A model generated the notes under the pieces. It did no database searches and was not told where the DNA came from. It worked only from the letters and a program-made list of their open reading frames with translations. Positions 32,093-40,791 of a stretch of 40,806 nucleotides of DNA are shown one piece after another. Source of the DNA: Eubacteriaceae bacterium (GTDB taxonomy: Bacteria > Bacillota > Clostridia > Eubacteriales > Alkalibacteraceae); the NCBI GenBank assembly GCA_003446375.1, contig DMAW01000012.1, forward strand, positions 1 through 40,806. The letters run 5' to 3'. Made by a program: the position numbers and the translations under genes. Within the stretch, counting starts at the first letter, position 1. Every line of letters begins with the position of its first letter.

Positions 32093-33598
32093 ATTGCCTA
32101 ATATTTGCATTGAAATATGGATATGCCTACATAACTTATTGTCATCTAAAGATATTTCTAATAATTCTTCTATCTTTTTCAATCTATAATTTAATGTATT
32201 GCGATGAATGTGCATGAGGCTTGAAACCTCATTTATATTTTTATAACAATCAAGATATATCTCAAGGGTTTTTGCATAGTTTGTCTGATGTTCATTATCA
32301 TAGGCTATAAGCTTGTATATTCCCGGATATATAAATATTTTAGAATCCAACCTGTTATTTATCGTCTTAATAAAGTGTTCTTCAAAAAAATCATTGTAGT
32401 AATGGGTTTTTTTATTTTCTCTGTTTACCCCTAATCTATAGGCCGCTTTCCCCTGCTTGTAGAAAACCCCCGCTTGTGTAAGATCGAAGAATTCATCACT
32501 AATCCCGCAATCAAATTTATACTTTTCCAATATTAAATTTATTTTTTCGATTGACTCATAGATGTCTTCACCATAAAAGAGAAGAACTATATTTGATGCA
32601 TTGACTGTTGATTGAGCGCTCTTTATGTTTGATAAAATTTCATCTTGAAGACTTCTTAATATAGATAAATTGAAATTATTCATATCAAAGGGTATGTTTA
32701 CCATTCGATACGGAGGATTCCATTTTAAATTGCCTATCTTAAATGCGCTTTTTAGCTTTTTATCATCGTATACGTCACCTTCGATAAGATTTGAAAGAAG
32801 GGTTTGTTTATAAGATGTGCTCTCATCAGTTGGTGGGTTTGTGCTTAATATGATATTTCGTATTGTCATGCTAAGGCATTCAACAATCTCCAAATCAATC
32901 CGTTCAAAATTTTCATATGACTCAAGTACTCCTATTACGCCAAAAAATCTATTTCCATCTGATATTTTCCTAGCGATTCTCCTAAAATTTTGCGCAAAAC
33001 CCCAATCAAGATAAAATGGGAAATTTCTTTTAAACGTTTCTTCTTTTGTGTGATCTGATTCAATTTGATTCATCAATTCTTGATCTGCATATCCCTTATC
33101 TCGTATAGTATCCCACACAGGTTCATTAAGTTTCTTATCCGGATACAGATTTATGAGCCTGTACCTAGAATCGGTGATTATTATGGGATTTTCCAAATAC
33201 TTAAATGATATCTCTAAAATCCTGTTTAAATCGGATTTGCCCAATAACTCTTCAAACATTTCATTTTTATACATTATAAGTTTATGTTCATTTTCTAGTA
33301 GTTCTTCTATTATTTTTTTGATTGAATCCAAAGATTCTTCCTTTACAATTATAAAATTGCATTCACAACCGTACTGACACGTAACAGGCGTGTCAGATAT
33401 AATGACTTTCCCGCTTATTCTTTGAATGAAATCCTTTGATTTTCCATAATAAATAACATCCGAATCGGTATTTTCTTCTGCTTCTTTAATATGACATATT
33501 TTTTTGACTTCGTAATCCCAGACATGATTGTTTACAAAGTCAGTCCTATAATTTTCGATATGATTTAAAACATTCTTAATTTTCACTTGTATCTCCAA
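32075..33598 (-). CDS. PucR/CdaR-type transcriptional regulator with N-terminal sensor
   Basis: 507 residues. The C-terminus carries the PucR-type HTH (IHRNTLNYRLKKIEELL, about 465-485). The middle (about 130-250) has a GAF-like region (NPIIITDSRYRLINLYP). The N-terminal region contains a cysteine group C74-x3-C78-x-C80 (TCQYGCECN), which could bind metal or sense redox state. This family activates or represses purine, amino-acid and organic-acid catabolic genes. It is convergent with the exported flavin module and is the only regulator near it, so control of that operon is plausible. Inducer unknown. Confidence 0.85.
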   Translation of the reverse strand: MEIQVKIKNVLNHIENYRTDFVNNHVWDYEVKKICHIKEAEENTDSDVIYYGKSKDFIQRISGKVIISDTPVTCQYGCECNFIIVKEESLDSIKKIIEELLENEHKLIMYKNEMFEELLGKSDLNRILEISFKYLENPIIITDSRYRLINLYPDKKLNEPVWDTIRDKGYADQELMNQIESDHTKEETFKRNFPFYLDWGFAQNFRRIARKISDGNRFFGVIGVLESYENFERIDLEIVECLSMTIRNIILSTNPPTDESTSYKQTLLSNLIEGDVYDDKKLKSAFKIGNLKWNPPYRMVNIPFDMNNFNLSILRSLQDEILSNIKSAQSTVNASNIVLLFYGEDIYESIEKINLILEKYKFDCGISDEFFDLTQAGVFYKQGKAAYRLGVNRENKKTHYYNDFFEEHFIKTINNRLDSKIFIYPGIYKLIAYDNEHQTNYAKTLEIYLDCYKNINEVSSLMHIHRNTLNYRLKKIEELLEISLDDNKLCRHIHISMQILGNKKSVG

Positions 33599-33658
33599 TC
33601 AAGCTGTTGATTCAAAGCTTACATTCCGTTAAACATATATTTAATACGCTTTTAGGCT

Positions 33659-34651
33659 CTACATTTGTTTTTTTTCAAAATTCCACGCGTCTCTTACCAT
33701 CTCTTCTACTCCTAATTCAGCCTTCCACCCTAATTCGTTTTCAGCTTTATTAACATTTGCATAGCATTCCGCTATATCTCCTGTACGTCTCCCTATGATT
33801 GAATACGGAATTTTAATTCCATTAACTCTTTCAAAGGTTTCTATAAGTTGGAGCACTGATGTTCCTTTACCTGTTCCAAGATTATAGACTTCTGTTCCTT
33901 TTTTAGATTTTTCAAGTGCCGCTGTATGACCCTTCGCTAAATCAACGACATGTATATAATCCCTTACCCCGGTTCCGTCTAGCGTATCATAATCATCTCC
34001 AAACACTTTTAATTCTTTTAGCTTTCCTTTAGCAACTTGTGTTATGAAAGGCATAAGGTTATTTGGTATACCATTGGGGTTTTCTCCTATCAATCCAGAA
34101 ATATGAGCACCTACGGGATTAAAATATCTCAAAAGAGTAACAGACATCTTAGGATAAGCTTTGGTTAGATCTTTTAGGATCCTTTCACTTATAGCTTTGG
34201 TCTCTCCATAAGGATTAGTAGTAGGAAGCAGCTGCATAGTCTCTACAAAGGGAACCTTATTTTCTCCATAAACTGTAGCCGATGATGAGAAAACCAGCTT
34301 GTTCACGCCATAAAACGTACACATCTTGCTTAGCAAAATTGTGCTCACCACATTATTGTAGTAGTACTCTAAAGGTTTTTCCACCGATTCTCCAACCGCT
34401 TTAAATCCGGCAAAGTGTATCACTCCGTCAAAATCATTCTCATCGAACACCTTTTTTAGTTGTTCTTCGGCAGTAACATCAATTTTATAAAACTTAATCT
34501 TAGTTCCGGTTATTTTTTCAATTGAATCCATTACTTCAACTTTGCTGTTCGATAAATTATCGGCAACTACCACATTATGACCTGATTCAATAAGTGAAAC
34601 GCAAGTATGGGAACCTATATAACCGGCACCACCAGTAACGAGTATCTTCAT
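33659..34651 (-). CDS. galE: UDP-glucose 4-epimerase
   Basis: 330 residues from ATG 34651, after a GGAGG site. NAD-binding GGAGYIGSHT lies at the N-terminus. The catalytic Ser and Tyr-Lys are in FSSSATVYG and NPYGETK, and DGTGVRDYIHVVDLA is the usual GalE substrate-loop motif. It interconverts UDP-glucose and UDP-galactose (or the N-acetyl forms) for envelope polysaccharides or galactose use. No galK/galT is near, so an envelope role is more likely. The upstream in-frame ATG at 34672 would add seven residues but lies before the ribosome binding site. Confidence 0.94.
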   Translation of the reverse strand: MKILVTGGAGYIGSHTCVSLIESGHNVVVADNLSNSKVEVMDSIEKITGTKIKFYKIDVTAEEQLKKVFDENDFDGVIHFAGFKAVGESVEKPLEYYYNNVVSTILLSKMCTFYGVNKLVFSSSATVYGENKVPFVETMQLLPTTNPYGETKAISERILKDLTKAYPKMSVTLLRYFNPVGAHISGLIGENPNGIPNNLMPFITQVAKGKLKELKVFGDDYDTLDGTGVRDYIHVVDLAKGHTAALEKSKKGTEVYNLGTGKGTSVLQLIETFERVNGIKIPYSIIGRRTGDIAECYANVNKAENELGWKAELGVEEMVRDAWNFEKKQM

Positions 34652-34690
34652 TCTAACGCCTCCATGCATCATAATAAACTGTCATATCAA

Positions 34691-35212
34691 TCATTCTTCA
34701 CTATTGATGTTTTTATTTGCCTTTACAAGTTCTATTTGACTTTCAAAGAGCTGATTTTGAAGATCTAAAATAGTCTTCCTGCTTTCTTCAATGTCATACT
34801 TGTACTGTTTTATTTTTTTGTTATACTGCTCCAATGTGTTTCTAACAGTATCCATCTCTTCTTTTAATCTATCGTTTTCCAATGATAATTCTTGATATAT
34901 CTCGTTGTTTCTGTCCGCATACTCTTTATAAATGCGGATTTGTTCCTTTAGCTCCTTGATATTTTCCAAGTTTCCAATTTGCGCTCTAAGCTCATCATTA
35001 GTTCTTTGTCGATTTTTCAATTCTTCCGATAGGTTTAGCGTACAGAGCAACAAAGCCATGTTCTTATTCATCAATGGATTGGATTTCTTTACATCTAAAA
35101 GCATGTCATTTACTGTCTCGCATATTTCGTCCATGTGCTCTTGAGTTATTTCTCCAACCAATGTATATTCTGCACCTTGTACTTTTGCTATGACTTTGTT
35201 TTTATTTTCCAT
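34691..35212 (-). CDS. zapA: ZapA-like cell-division protein with extended coiled coil
   Basis: 173 residues. The N-terminal 90 or so residues match ZapA: KVIAKVQGAEYTLVGE, then DEICETVNDMLLDVKKSNPLM and MALLLCTLNLSEEL. The remaining half is a long coiled coil (about 70-165, rich in Leu heptads with Glu/Lys). ZapA binds FtsZ and bundles its filaments. Usual bacterial ZapA is about 85-110 residues, so the extra coiled coil is an extension common in Clostridia. Upstream of galE by 39 bp. Confidence 0.85.
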   Translation of the reverse strand: MENKNKVIAKVQGAEYTLVGEITQEHMDEICETVNDMLLDVKKSNPLMNKNMALLLCTLNLSEELKNRQRTNDELRAQIGNLENIKELKEQIRIYKEYADRNNEIYQELSLENDRLKEEMDTVRNTLEQYNKKIKQYKYDIEESRKTILDLQNQLFESQIELVKANKNINSEE

Positions 35213-35246
35213 AACGAAAACCCTTTCTTAGTAAATTTTATTGTAG

Positions 35247-35519
35247 TTATGCTTTTTTGTTTTCCAAATCTACTATCTTTGCCTTCAATGAATCTATCTT
35301 ATCACAAAATTCCAGCAGCCTTTGATCTGCTGCGATTTCCCCTTCTTTATAAAGACCATAAAACTTATTTCCTAGCTCTTTATAAGTTCTGCCAAGCTCA
35401 AGTTCAGCCTTTTCAATTTCTATTCTGACTTTTCCTGACTCTAAAAGCTCTTCGGATTTTTCGCCTACTTTCTTTGCCGCCTCATTTGCTTTTTTGCTGA
35501 AATCATCTAAAAATCCCAT
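35247..35519 (-). CDS. Small coiled-coil protein of unknown function
   Basis: 90 residues from ATG 35519 after an AGGAGGG site. It starts MGFLDDFSKKANEAAKKVG and is almost wholly helical, rich in Glu, Lys and Ala. Residues about 28-88 carry heptad-like spacing. Similar clostridial proteins often end in a zinc ribbon, which is absent here. Lies between the DUF2207 and zapA-like genes in the same direction with 34-42 bp gaps, probably one operon. Function unknown. Confidence 0.75.
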   Translation of the reverse strand: MGFLDDFSKKANEAAKKVGEKSEELLESGKVRIEIEKAELELGRTYKELGNKFYGLYKEGEIAADQRLLEFCDKIDSLKAKIVDLENKKA

Positions 35520-35561
35520 TTCTATCCCTCCTATTATAGTAGATAAAAACCTTAAATTCAA

Positions 35562-37514
35562 TTAGAAACCGCCACCGCCGGTTCCACCACCGCCGCCACC
35601 ACCACCGCCGATGCTGAACCCTCCACCTCCGCCAGTTCCGGAAGAATGTTGCGTCATGGCAGATTGGACTGCATTTCTCGTAACAGCATCAAGGGAAGTA
35701 TTAAGCGAGCTGAAAGCGTAAAAACCTGTATAGCCATAACCACCTCTTAAATACGTGAGATTTGGATCTTTAAAATCTGAATCTTTTAATACGACTTTCA
35801 TGGTGTCTATAACCTTATCCGCTACACCAAGAGATACAGCATATACCAGATAATGTTCCCAAATAATAACCGATGGTACTACTGCATCATCAATCTTGCT
35901 AAAGTCCGTTAAAAATTCTCTGAAAGCTTTCCATTTGACATAATCTTCATTTCCATTTTTGCTTCTTCTCTTGATGCGTACGGAAAAAATAATTATAAAA
36001 ATCCCTACCGGAATATTTACTAATGTCAAGTATACTCCAAAAACAGCTCCAATTACTCCAAATATAATTCCGCTGACTCCAATAAGAACTCCCAAAACAG
36101 CTCCGGTTATAGCCTTTTTATCAAAGAATCCATACTCTTGTGCTTTTCCTTCAATCATCGTCTTCCATATATCATAATCGTCATAAAACTCCAGGGCGTT
36201 TTTTCTGTCTTTAGAGTATTCTTCAATATCATCGAAGGTCACAGATTTTCCGTTACCGATTTTCTTGATCAACCAGTTTTTAAGATGTGATTCTTCTCTA
36301 GTCAGCTCTCTTCTCAAATTCTCCGAATTGTCGGTTATAGTATATACATCTTCAGATTTCGTACCAAACAACAGCCTTTTTTTCTCTACTTTTTCATATG
36401 ATAATGTAAAAACCTTGTTTCTTATCATATTCAGAATTGTCGCAGTCAAATCCCTTGGAGATATCTTTTTGAAATAATAGTTATAGCTCATTACCGCAGG
36501 GCCGTAATCTCCCGGAAGCTCTCTGTAATATTTGCCATAAAATACAGGTTTGAATTCTTTGTCATATTTAAAATATATAAATATTGTCCCTGAAATCATT
36601 AACAAGAGCCACCCTATTCCAAAAGCCTCCATTGCCCCTTTAATAGCTCTTGCCCTATCACGCTGAGCATTAGCTTCATCGGCCCTAGCCTCTTCAACTC
36701 TTAGTATTTCGCCCAATGCATCGATATTAGTGACTTTGACAGCGCTTGTCAGTATATCTGTTGAAAAGACAAGCCTTGCATCCAATTCTTCTCCAGGATA
36801 AACTTTTTCTATTTTAAGTTTTGCCTGGTCACTTCCTACCAATTCACTTGTGCCAGTCAATGGGCCGTGTGCAAAAATTCTCAATTCTTCACTGTCTAAA
36901 GGCAGATATATGTCTATTTCTATATTATTTAAAGTCTCTTCCCATCCTTCACCAATAAAATCCCAGTAGACTTCCGCAACATCATTATGCAGGACCGCTA
37001 CATTTGAAAGTTCGTATTCTATAACCAAAGTCTTTACATCTCCGTAGGTAGGAGAAAATATCTTTAACTCTGCCCTGTCGTTGCTTTTTGAAAGCTCATA
37101 AACACCATCATCTCCCGGGACGCCGCTGCCTGAGTCGATTCTTGAAAATTGTTCAAGATCGCCTGAATTAATTTGACTTCCTGAACCTATCAGCTTTGAA
37201 ACTCTTATATTTTTAATATCATGTGCATTGTAAAGCGCAGAATTGCCTTCAACATCTTCTAAGCTTCCGCTGATTGGCTTTTCTCCACCTGTAGCATATT
37301 CCAAGTTCCAAAATTGTCCGTTGAAGCTGCCGTCATATGTTATGGCTTCTACTACCTTCATAGATCCATCTCTTTGAATATATGCATCTATTTTATAATC
37401 GGTTATGTCAAAATCAACATCAGAAACAGCAGCTTTTACAGGAGAAGCAAAAGCAAATATAATAAAAAGAGAAGTTATTAACGCTCGTATTTTATTGCTC
37501 TCAAAAAGTAACAT
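35562..37514 (-). CDS. DUF2207-family membrane protein
   Basis: 650 residues from ATG 37514. A signal peptide (LITSLFIIFAFASPVKA) is followed by the extracytoplasmic DUF2207 domain (about 30-280; VDFDITDYKIDAYIQRDGSMKV split over its start). A membrane helix lies near 295-315, a cytoplasmic segment follows, then two further helices near 460-510. The tail is extremely glycine-rich (runs of up to nine Gly). DUF2207 proteins usually neighbour LemA, as here: the start overlaps lemA by 14 bp. Biochemical function is not established. A longer in-frame start at 37547 would overlap lemA further. Confidence 0.88.
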   Translation of the reverse strand: MLLFESNKIRALITSLFIIFAFASPVKAAVSDVDFDITDYKIDAYIQRDGSMKVVEAITYDGSFNGQFWNLEYATGGEKPISGSLEDVEGNSALYNAHDIKNIRVSKLIGSGSQINSGDLEQFSRIDSGSGVPGDDGVYELSKSNDRAELKIFSPTYGDVKTLVIEYELSNVAVLHNDVAEVYWDFIGEGWEETLNNIEIDIYLPLDSEELRIFAHGPLTGTSELVGSDQAKLKIEKVYPGEELDARLVFSTDILTSAVKVTNIDALGEILRVEEARADEANAQRDRARAIKGAMEAFGIGWLLLMISGTIFIYFKYDKEFKPVFYGKYYRELPGDYGPAVMSYNYYFKKISPRDLTATILNMIRNKVFTLSYEKVEKKRLLFGTKSEDVYTITDNSENLRRELTREESHLKNWLIKKIGNGKSVTFDDIEEYSKDRKNALEFYDDYDIWKTMIEGKAQEYGFFDKKAITGAVLGVLIGVSGIIFGVIGAVFGVYLTLVNIPVGIFIIIFSVRIKRRSKNGNEDYVKWKAFREFLTDFSKIDDAVVPSVIIWEHYLVYAVSLGVADKVIDTMKVVLKDSDFKDPNLTYLRGGYGYTGFYAFSSLNTSLDAVTRNAVQSAMTQHSSGTGGGGGFSIGGGGGGGGGTGGGGF

Positions 37515-38049
37515 TGGGGTTTTCCCTTGAACTTTCATCGATTTCAAAAAACTTCTCAGCTTGAAAATTAAATATATTTGCCACGATATTGCTAGGAAAC
37601 ATCTGTACCTTGTTGTTGAACATCAGTACCGTATCATTGTAAAACTGTCTTGCAAAACTAATCTTGTCTTCTGTCTTAGAAAGTTCATCTTGAAGGTTCA
37701 AAAAGTTTTGATTGGCCTTTAAATCAGGGTAGCTCTCAGCTAAGGCAAATAACCTTGACAGTGCAGACGTCAATTGATTGTTGCTTTCCATTTCTTCACT
37801 TGGAGTCGTTGCTTGAGTGAATTTGTTTCTGGCACTGATAACTGCATCCAGCGTTTCCTTTTCATGGGATGCGTAACCTTTAACTGTATTTACTAGATTC
37901 GGAATCAAGTCAAATCTTCTCTTTAATTGAACATCGATTTGAGCCCAGGAATCTTTGACTCTATTTCTTAATGAAACAAGTGAATTGTAAATTCCAGCCA
38001 ATGCCAATGCAATAACAACAACTATACCTCCGATAATTAACCATTCCAT
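37501..38049 (-). CDS. lemA: LemA family protein
   Basis: 182 residues. An N-terminal membrane helix (LIIGGIVVVIALALAGIY) leads to the LemA helical domain: SLRNRVKDSWAQIDVQLKRR, then DLIPNLVNTVKGYA and ESYPDLKANQNF. LemA proteins are anchored with an extended antiparallel helical bundle; their role is unclear, though they pair genetically with DUF2207 or TPM-domain proteins. Length matches the family. The 14-bp overlap with the next gene implies coupled translation of the pair. Confidence 0.93.
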   Translation of the reverse strand: MEWLIIGGIVVVIALALAGIYNSLVSLRNRVKDSWAQIDVQLKRRFDLIPNLVNTVKGYASHEKETLDAVISARNKFTQATTPSEEMESNNQLTSALSRLFALAESYPDLKANQNFLNLQDELSKTEDKISFARQFYNDTVLMFNNKVQMFPSNIVANIFNFQAEKFFEIDESSRENPNVTF

Positions 38050-38063
38050 TTTTCTTCTCTCCT

Positions 38064-38684
38064 TTAATCAAAATATGGTTCCCTGTCTTTGTCAGCGTAA
38101 AACTTATGCATCATTTCAATTTGTTCACGTGTAATCCTTGGGCTTGATAGTTCAGGCAGATCATCCAAACCAAAATATCCCACATCCAAGGTTTCCATGC
38201 CCGGCTCTTCTAAGCCTCCTATTTTTTCACATAACATAAAAATAGTATAAAGATAATAAATTGATTTAGGATGCCCGTGTTTGCTTTTGTCCAATACTCC
38301 AATTAGCTTAACCGCTTTGACGTCAATACCCGCTTCTTCCTTAGTTTCCTTTACAGCAATCTGTGATGGTGTATATCCAACATCGCAGAATCCACCAGGC
38401 AATGTCCATAAGCCATCCACTTTTTCCTTAACCATCAGAAATTTACCTTCATTGTTGAACACTACGCTTCTTAAATCTACTTTAGGCGTTACATAAAGGG
38501 ATTCGCTATGCAAAAGCAAGCTTATCCTCTGAGGATCTTCCGTGCTTAACCTTGAAATAATATTTACAGTAGCCTCCATTATCTGATTATACCTGTCTAT
38601 TTCGTATTCGTTTTTTACGAAATGAAGTCCTGTCTTTGCATAAGCCTGTATCTGCATGGCCAATTCAAATATGTCGTTTTTCAT
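38064..38684 (-). CDS. NUDIX hydrolase, YjhB type
   Basis: 206 residues. The N-terminal 60 residues match the small helical domain found before NUDIX in the YjhB branch (ELAMQIQAYAKTGLHF). The NUDIX box follows: GGFCDVGYTPSQIAVKET then KEEAGID. The first box glutamate is replaced (VGY instead of PGE) and REU is KET, both usual in this branch. Such enzymes hydrolyse nucleoside-diphosphate derivatives such as ADP-ribose; the exact substrate is unknown. 14 bp upstream of lemA, same strand. Confidence 0.9.
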   Translation of the reverse strand: MKNDIFELAMQIQAYAKTGLHFVKNEYEIDRYNQIMEATVNIISRLSTEDPQRISLLLHSESLYVTPKVDLRSVVFNNEGKFLMVKEKVDGLWTLPGGFCDVGYTPSQIAVKETKEEAGIDVKAVKLIGVLDKSKHGHPKSIYYLYTIFMLCEKIGGLEEPGMETLDVGYFGLDDLPELSSPRITREQIEMMHKFYADKDREPYFD

Positions 38685-38696
38685 ATTACGCTCCTT

Positions 38697-39065
38697 CTAT
38701 TTATTTAGGATATTGGAAAATCTAAAATAATAATCGTCAATTATTTCATGAATCAAGGCAATTATATAAGATGAATTGTATATCTTTCTCTTTTGCATTT
38801 TGTATCTTATGCCCGGCACTCCTGACGTATACTGTTTGTACAACGGAAAAGCCAAGGAAAACTCTTTAATGCTTATTTTCCTGGGATTTGGTATGCTGCA
38901 GGAATTTTCATGAAACTTTGCATTGCTGATTTCAACTTCATCTCCTTTGACTTTAGCATGAAACCAATAATTGCTGTCATAATTTATGGAGAATAGTTTA
39001 TAATCTCTATCGTTGTTTTCGATGTGCTCCAATATTTTCATCCATTCTTCCGTATAAAGCTTCAA
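38697..39065 (-). CDS. Hypothetical protein
   Basis: 122 residues, not recognised. Soluble-looking, rich in Tyr, Asn, Lys and Ile, with no signal peptide or metal motif. Residues 1-30 look helical, a strand-rich middle follows (NYWFHAKVKGDEVEISNAKF) and a hydrophobic helix lies near the C-terminus (IIALIHEIIDDYYF). Spacing to its neighbours is 12 and 14 bp, so it belongs to the dprA-NUDIX gene string. Codon use resembles the neighbours. Confidence 0.65.
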   Translation of the reverse strand: MKLYTEEWMKILEHIENNDRDYKLFSINYDSNYWFHAKVKGDEVEISNAKFHENSCSIPNPRKISIKEFSLAFPLYKQYTSGVPGIRYKMQKRKIYNSSYIIALIHEIIDDYYFRFSNILNK

Positions 39066-39079
39066 CGTGATGCGCCCCC

Positions 39080-39889
39080 TTAATAAGTGATAATCGTTTT
39101 TGATATAAATTCTGACTCTGTCTCTTCAACAGTCTTCAAATTCGGCGATATTACGTATAGTAAAATGTAGAGTTCTTTCTCAGGAAAAAATCTAGCATAT
39201 AATCTGCCGTATGACTTTGTTACGGGAAAATCTTTGCCTGAATAGTCCTTAGGACTTCCATACTGTATGTAAGCTCGTTTAAAATCGCCTACTGAATGTT
39301 CAAGGCTGTTAGATATTATTTCTGAATTAAATAATGTCCAATCTGTAAACCCGGCGATTTCTTTGTCACAAACGGCAATTTCAATTAAATTGAATTCTAC
39401 TGTCGGATCTGTACATCCCAGGCTTTTTAATACTAAATTTTCAATGTCATGCTCTGGCACAGCTTTGATTTTTTCTATATGCCATTCGTCTTGAATATCA
39501 TGAAAAACTTTCTGATTATCCTTACCCTTTATTATATAACATCCGTAAAAAGAATTGAAATAATTACTTTCTGAATCATAAATAGTGGATCTGTCATTTT
39601 CAAATGCTCCGTAATTATATAGGATGCTCATTTCTACATCTTCATTGAGTTTTCTCGATATTAAATCGTCATTGAAGACAAGAACGAAAGGATACCAGTC
39701 TTTTTTAAATGTGTATAAGCCATTAGGAATATCTACTTTTACGTTCTCCCTTGCAAAGACAGATTCTTTGTACTGTTGCCTGCTATAAAAACTCATCGCA
39801 ATCAGGCTCCTGACTAATGAAAAATTCTGCAGAACCAATAATGTAACGACAATCAATAGCATGAAAATAGTTTTTTTACGTTTTCTCAT
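39080..39889 (-). CDS. Membrane-anchored hypothetical protein
   Basis: 269 residues from ATG 39889, after an AAGGTG site and 14 bp inside dprA. A basic start (MRKRKK) and one hydrophobic helix (TIFMLLIVVTLLVL, about 7-27) indicate a signal anchor. The remaining 240 residues should lie outside and look strand-rich with many aromatic residues. Two cysteines (YGCYI and LGCTD) could form a disulfide. No known domain was recognised. The overlap with dprA suggests coupled translation. Confidence 0.7.
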   Translation of the reverse strand: MRKRKKTIFMLLIVVTLLVLQNFSLVRSLIAMSFYSRQQYKESVFARENVKVDIPNGLYTFKKDWYPFVLVFNDDLISRKLNEDVEMSILYNYGAFENDRSTIYDSESNYFNSFYGCYIIKGKDNQKVFHDIQDEWHIEKIKAVPEHDIENLVLKSLGCTDPTVEFNLIEIAVCDKEIAGFTDWTLFNSEIISNSLEHSVGDFKRAYIQYGSPKDYSGKDFPVTKSYGRLYARFFPEKELYILLYVISPNLKTVEETESEFISKTIITY

Positions 39890-40760
39890 TAATGAACACC
39901 TTGAAATCATCGAAATTAGCCACTGGAAAGAAATTGTAATTTTTGTTGTTTAACAAAATGGCATTTCCTTTTCTTTGTGAAATATTCATGTTCTTATATA
40001 CGGCTACTCCCACCGGTCTGGACTGTTTCTGTGAAAAATTGACCGTATGCATTGTGCCTCCTACTACCCCTGTCTCAACTACAAATACCTTTTCGCTGAG
40101 GCACGCTTGCAATCTGTCTCTAGCTATAAATTTATAATTTTCGACAAATTCCAGGGGATGGTATTCACTTAAAAGGAGCCCATCTTTATCCAAGATGCTT
40201 TGGGCCAAAGCTTTATTTTCCTCTGGGTATATCCTGTCTGTTCCGCTTGGCAATACCGCTATAGTTTTTCCATCAGATTCCAAAGCACCTTTATGTGCAT
40301 AAGTATCGCACCCATATGCAAGTCCACTGACAACTGGGATTCCGTCTTCGCATAAAATCTTGCTATAATCCTTGGCCTTCTGCTTTCCTTCCAACGTAGG
40401 CATCCTTGTGCCAATAACCGCAACCAACCTATTTTTCAGCAAATTCGCATTGCCTTTTAAATACAGCACATGTGGCTGTATAGCTAATTTCGCCAGTTTT
40501 GAAGGATATCTTTCATCTATAAATGTACATATTTCCACATTGTTTTTCATGCATGATTCAACTATGGCATCTTTCTTTTTTATAGCAGCGCTTATTCCTT
40601 CCGACCTCAGATTAATTTTTCTGATCATTTGAACAAACTTTACCAAGTCATCAAGCGTCGCACTTTCAAAATCGCTGAAAAAATCGTAAGCATGCCTAAC
40701 GGTAGCGCTTCCAACCTTATCTATAAACCCTAAAGTTAAAATTTTTTCAGTTGAATTCAT
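39876..40760 (-). CDS. dprA: DprA/Smf-family DNA-processing protein (variant)
   Basis: 294 residues from ATG 40760 after a CGGAGGT site; an in-frame TTG at 40778 precedes that site and is rejected. An N-terminal SAM-like helical region (about 1-80) leads to the Rossmann-type DprA domain: AVIGTRMPTLEG, then SGLAYGCDTYAHKGAL and LPSGTDRIYPEEN. DprA loads RecA on incoming single-stranded DNA in transformation. This copy reads ARDRLQACLS and VVETGVVGGTMHT where canonical DprA has RNRIIAGLS and an SGSLITA-type motif, and it has no winged-helix C-terminal domain. It may be a paralogue with another role. Neighbours are not topA, the usual partner. Confidence 0.85.
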   Translation of the reverse strand: MNSTEKILTLGFIDKVGSATVRHAYDFFSDFESATLDDLVKFVQMIRKINLRSEGISAAIKKKDAIVESCMKNNVEICTFIDERYPSKLAKLAIQPHVLYLKGNANLLKNRLVAVIGTRMPTLEGKQKAKDYSKILCEDGIPVVSGLAYGCDTYAHKGALESDGKTIAVLPSGTDRIYPEENKALAQSILDKDGLLLSEYHPLEFVENYKFIARDRLQACLSEKVFVVETGVVGGTMHTVNFSQKQSRPVGVAVYKNMNISQRKGNAILLNNKNYNFFPVANFDDFKVFINEKT

Positions 40761-40791
40761 TGCTACCTCCGTTTTCAAGTAAGTTAATTAG

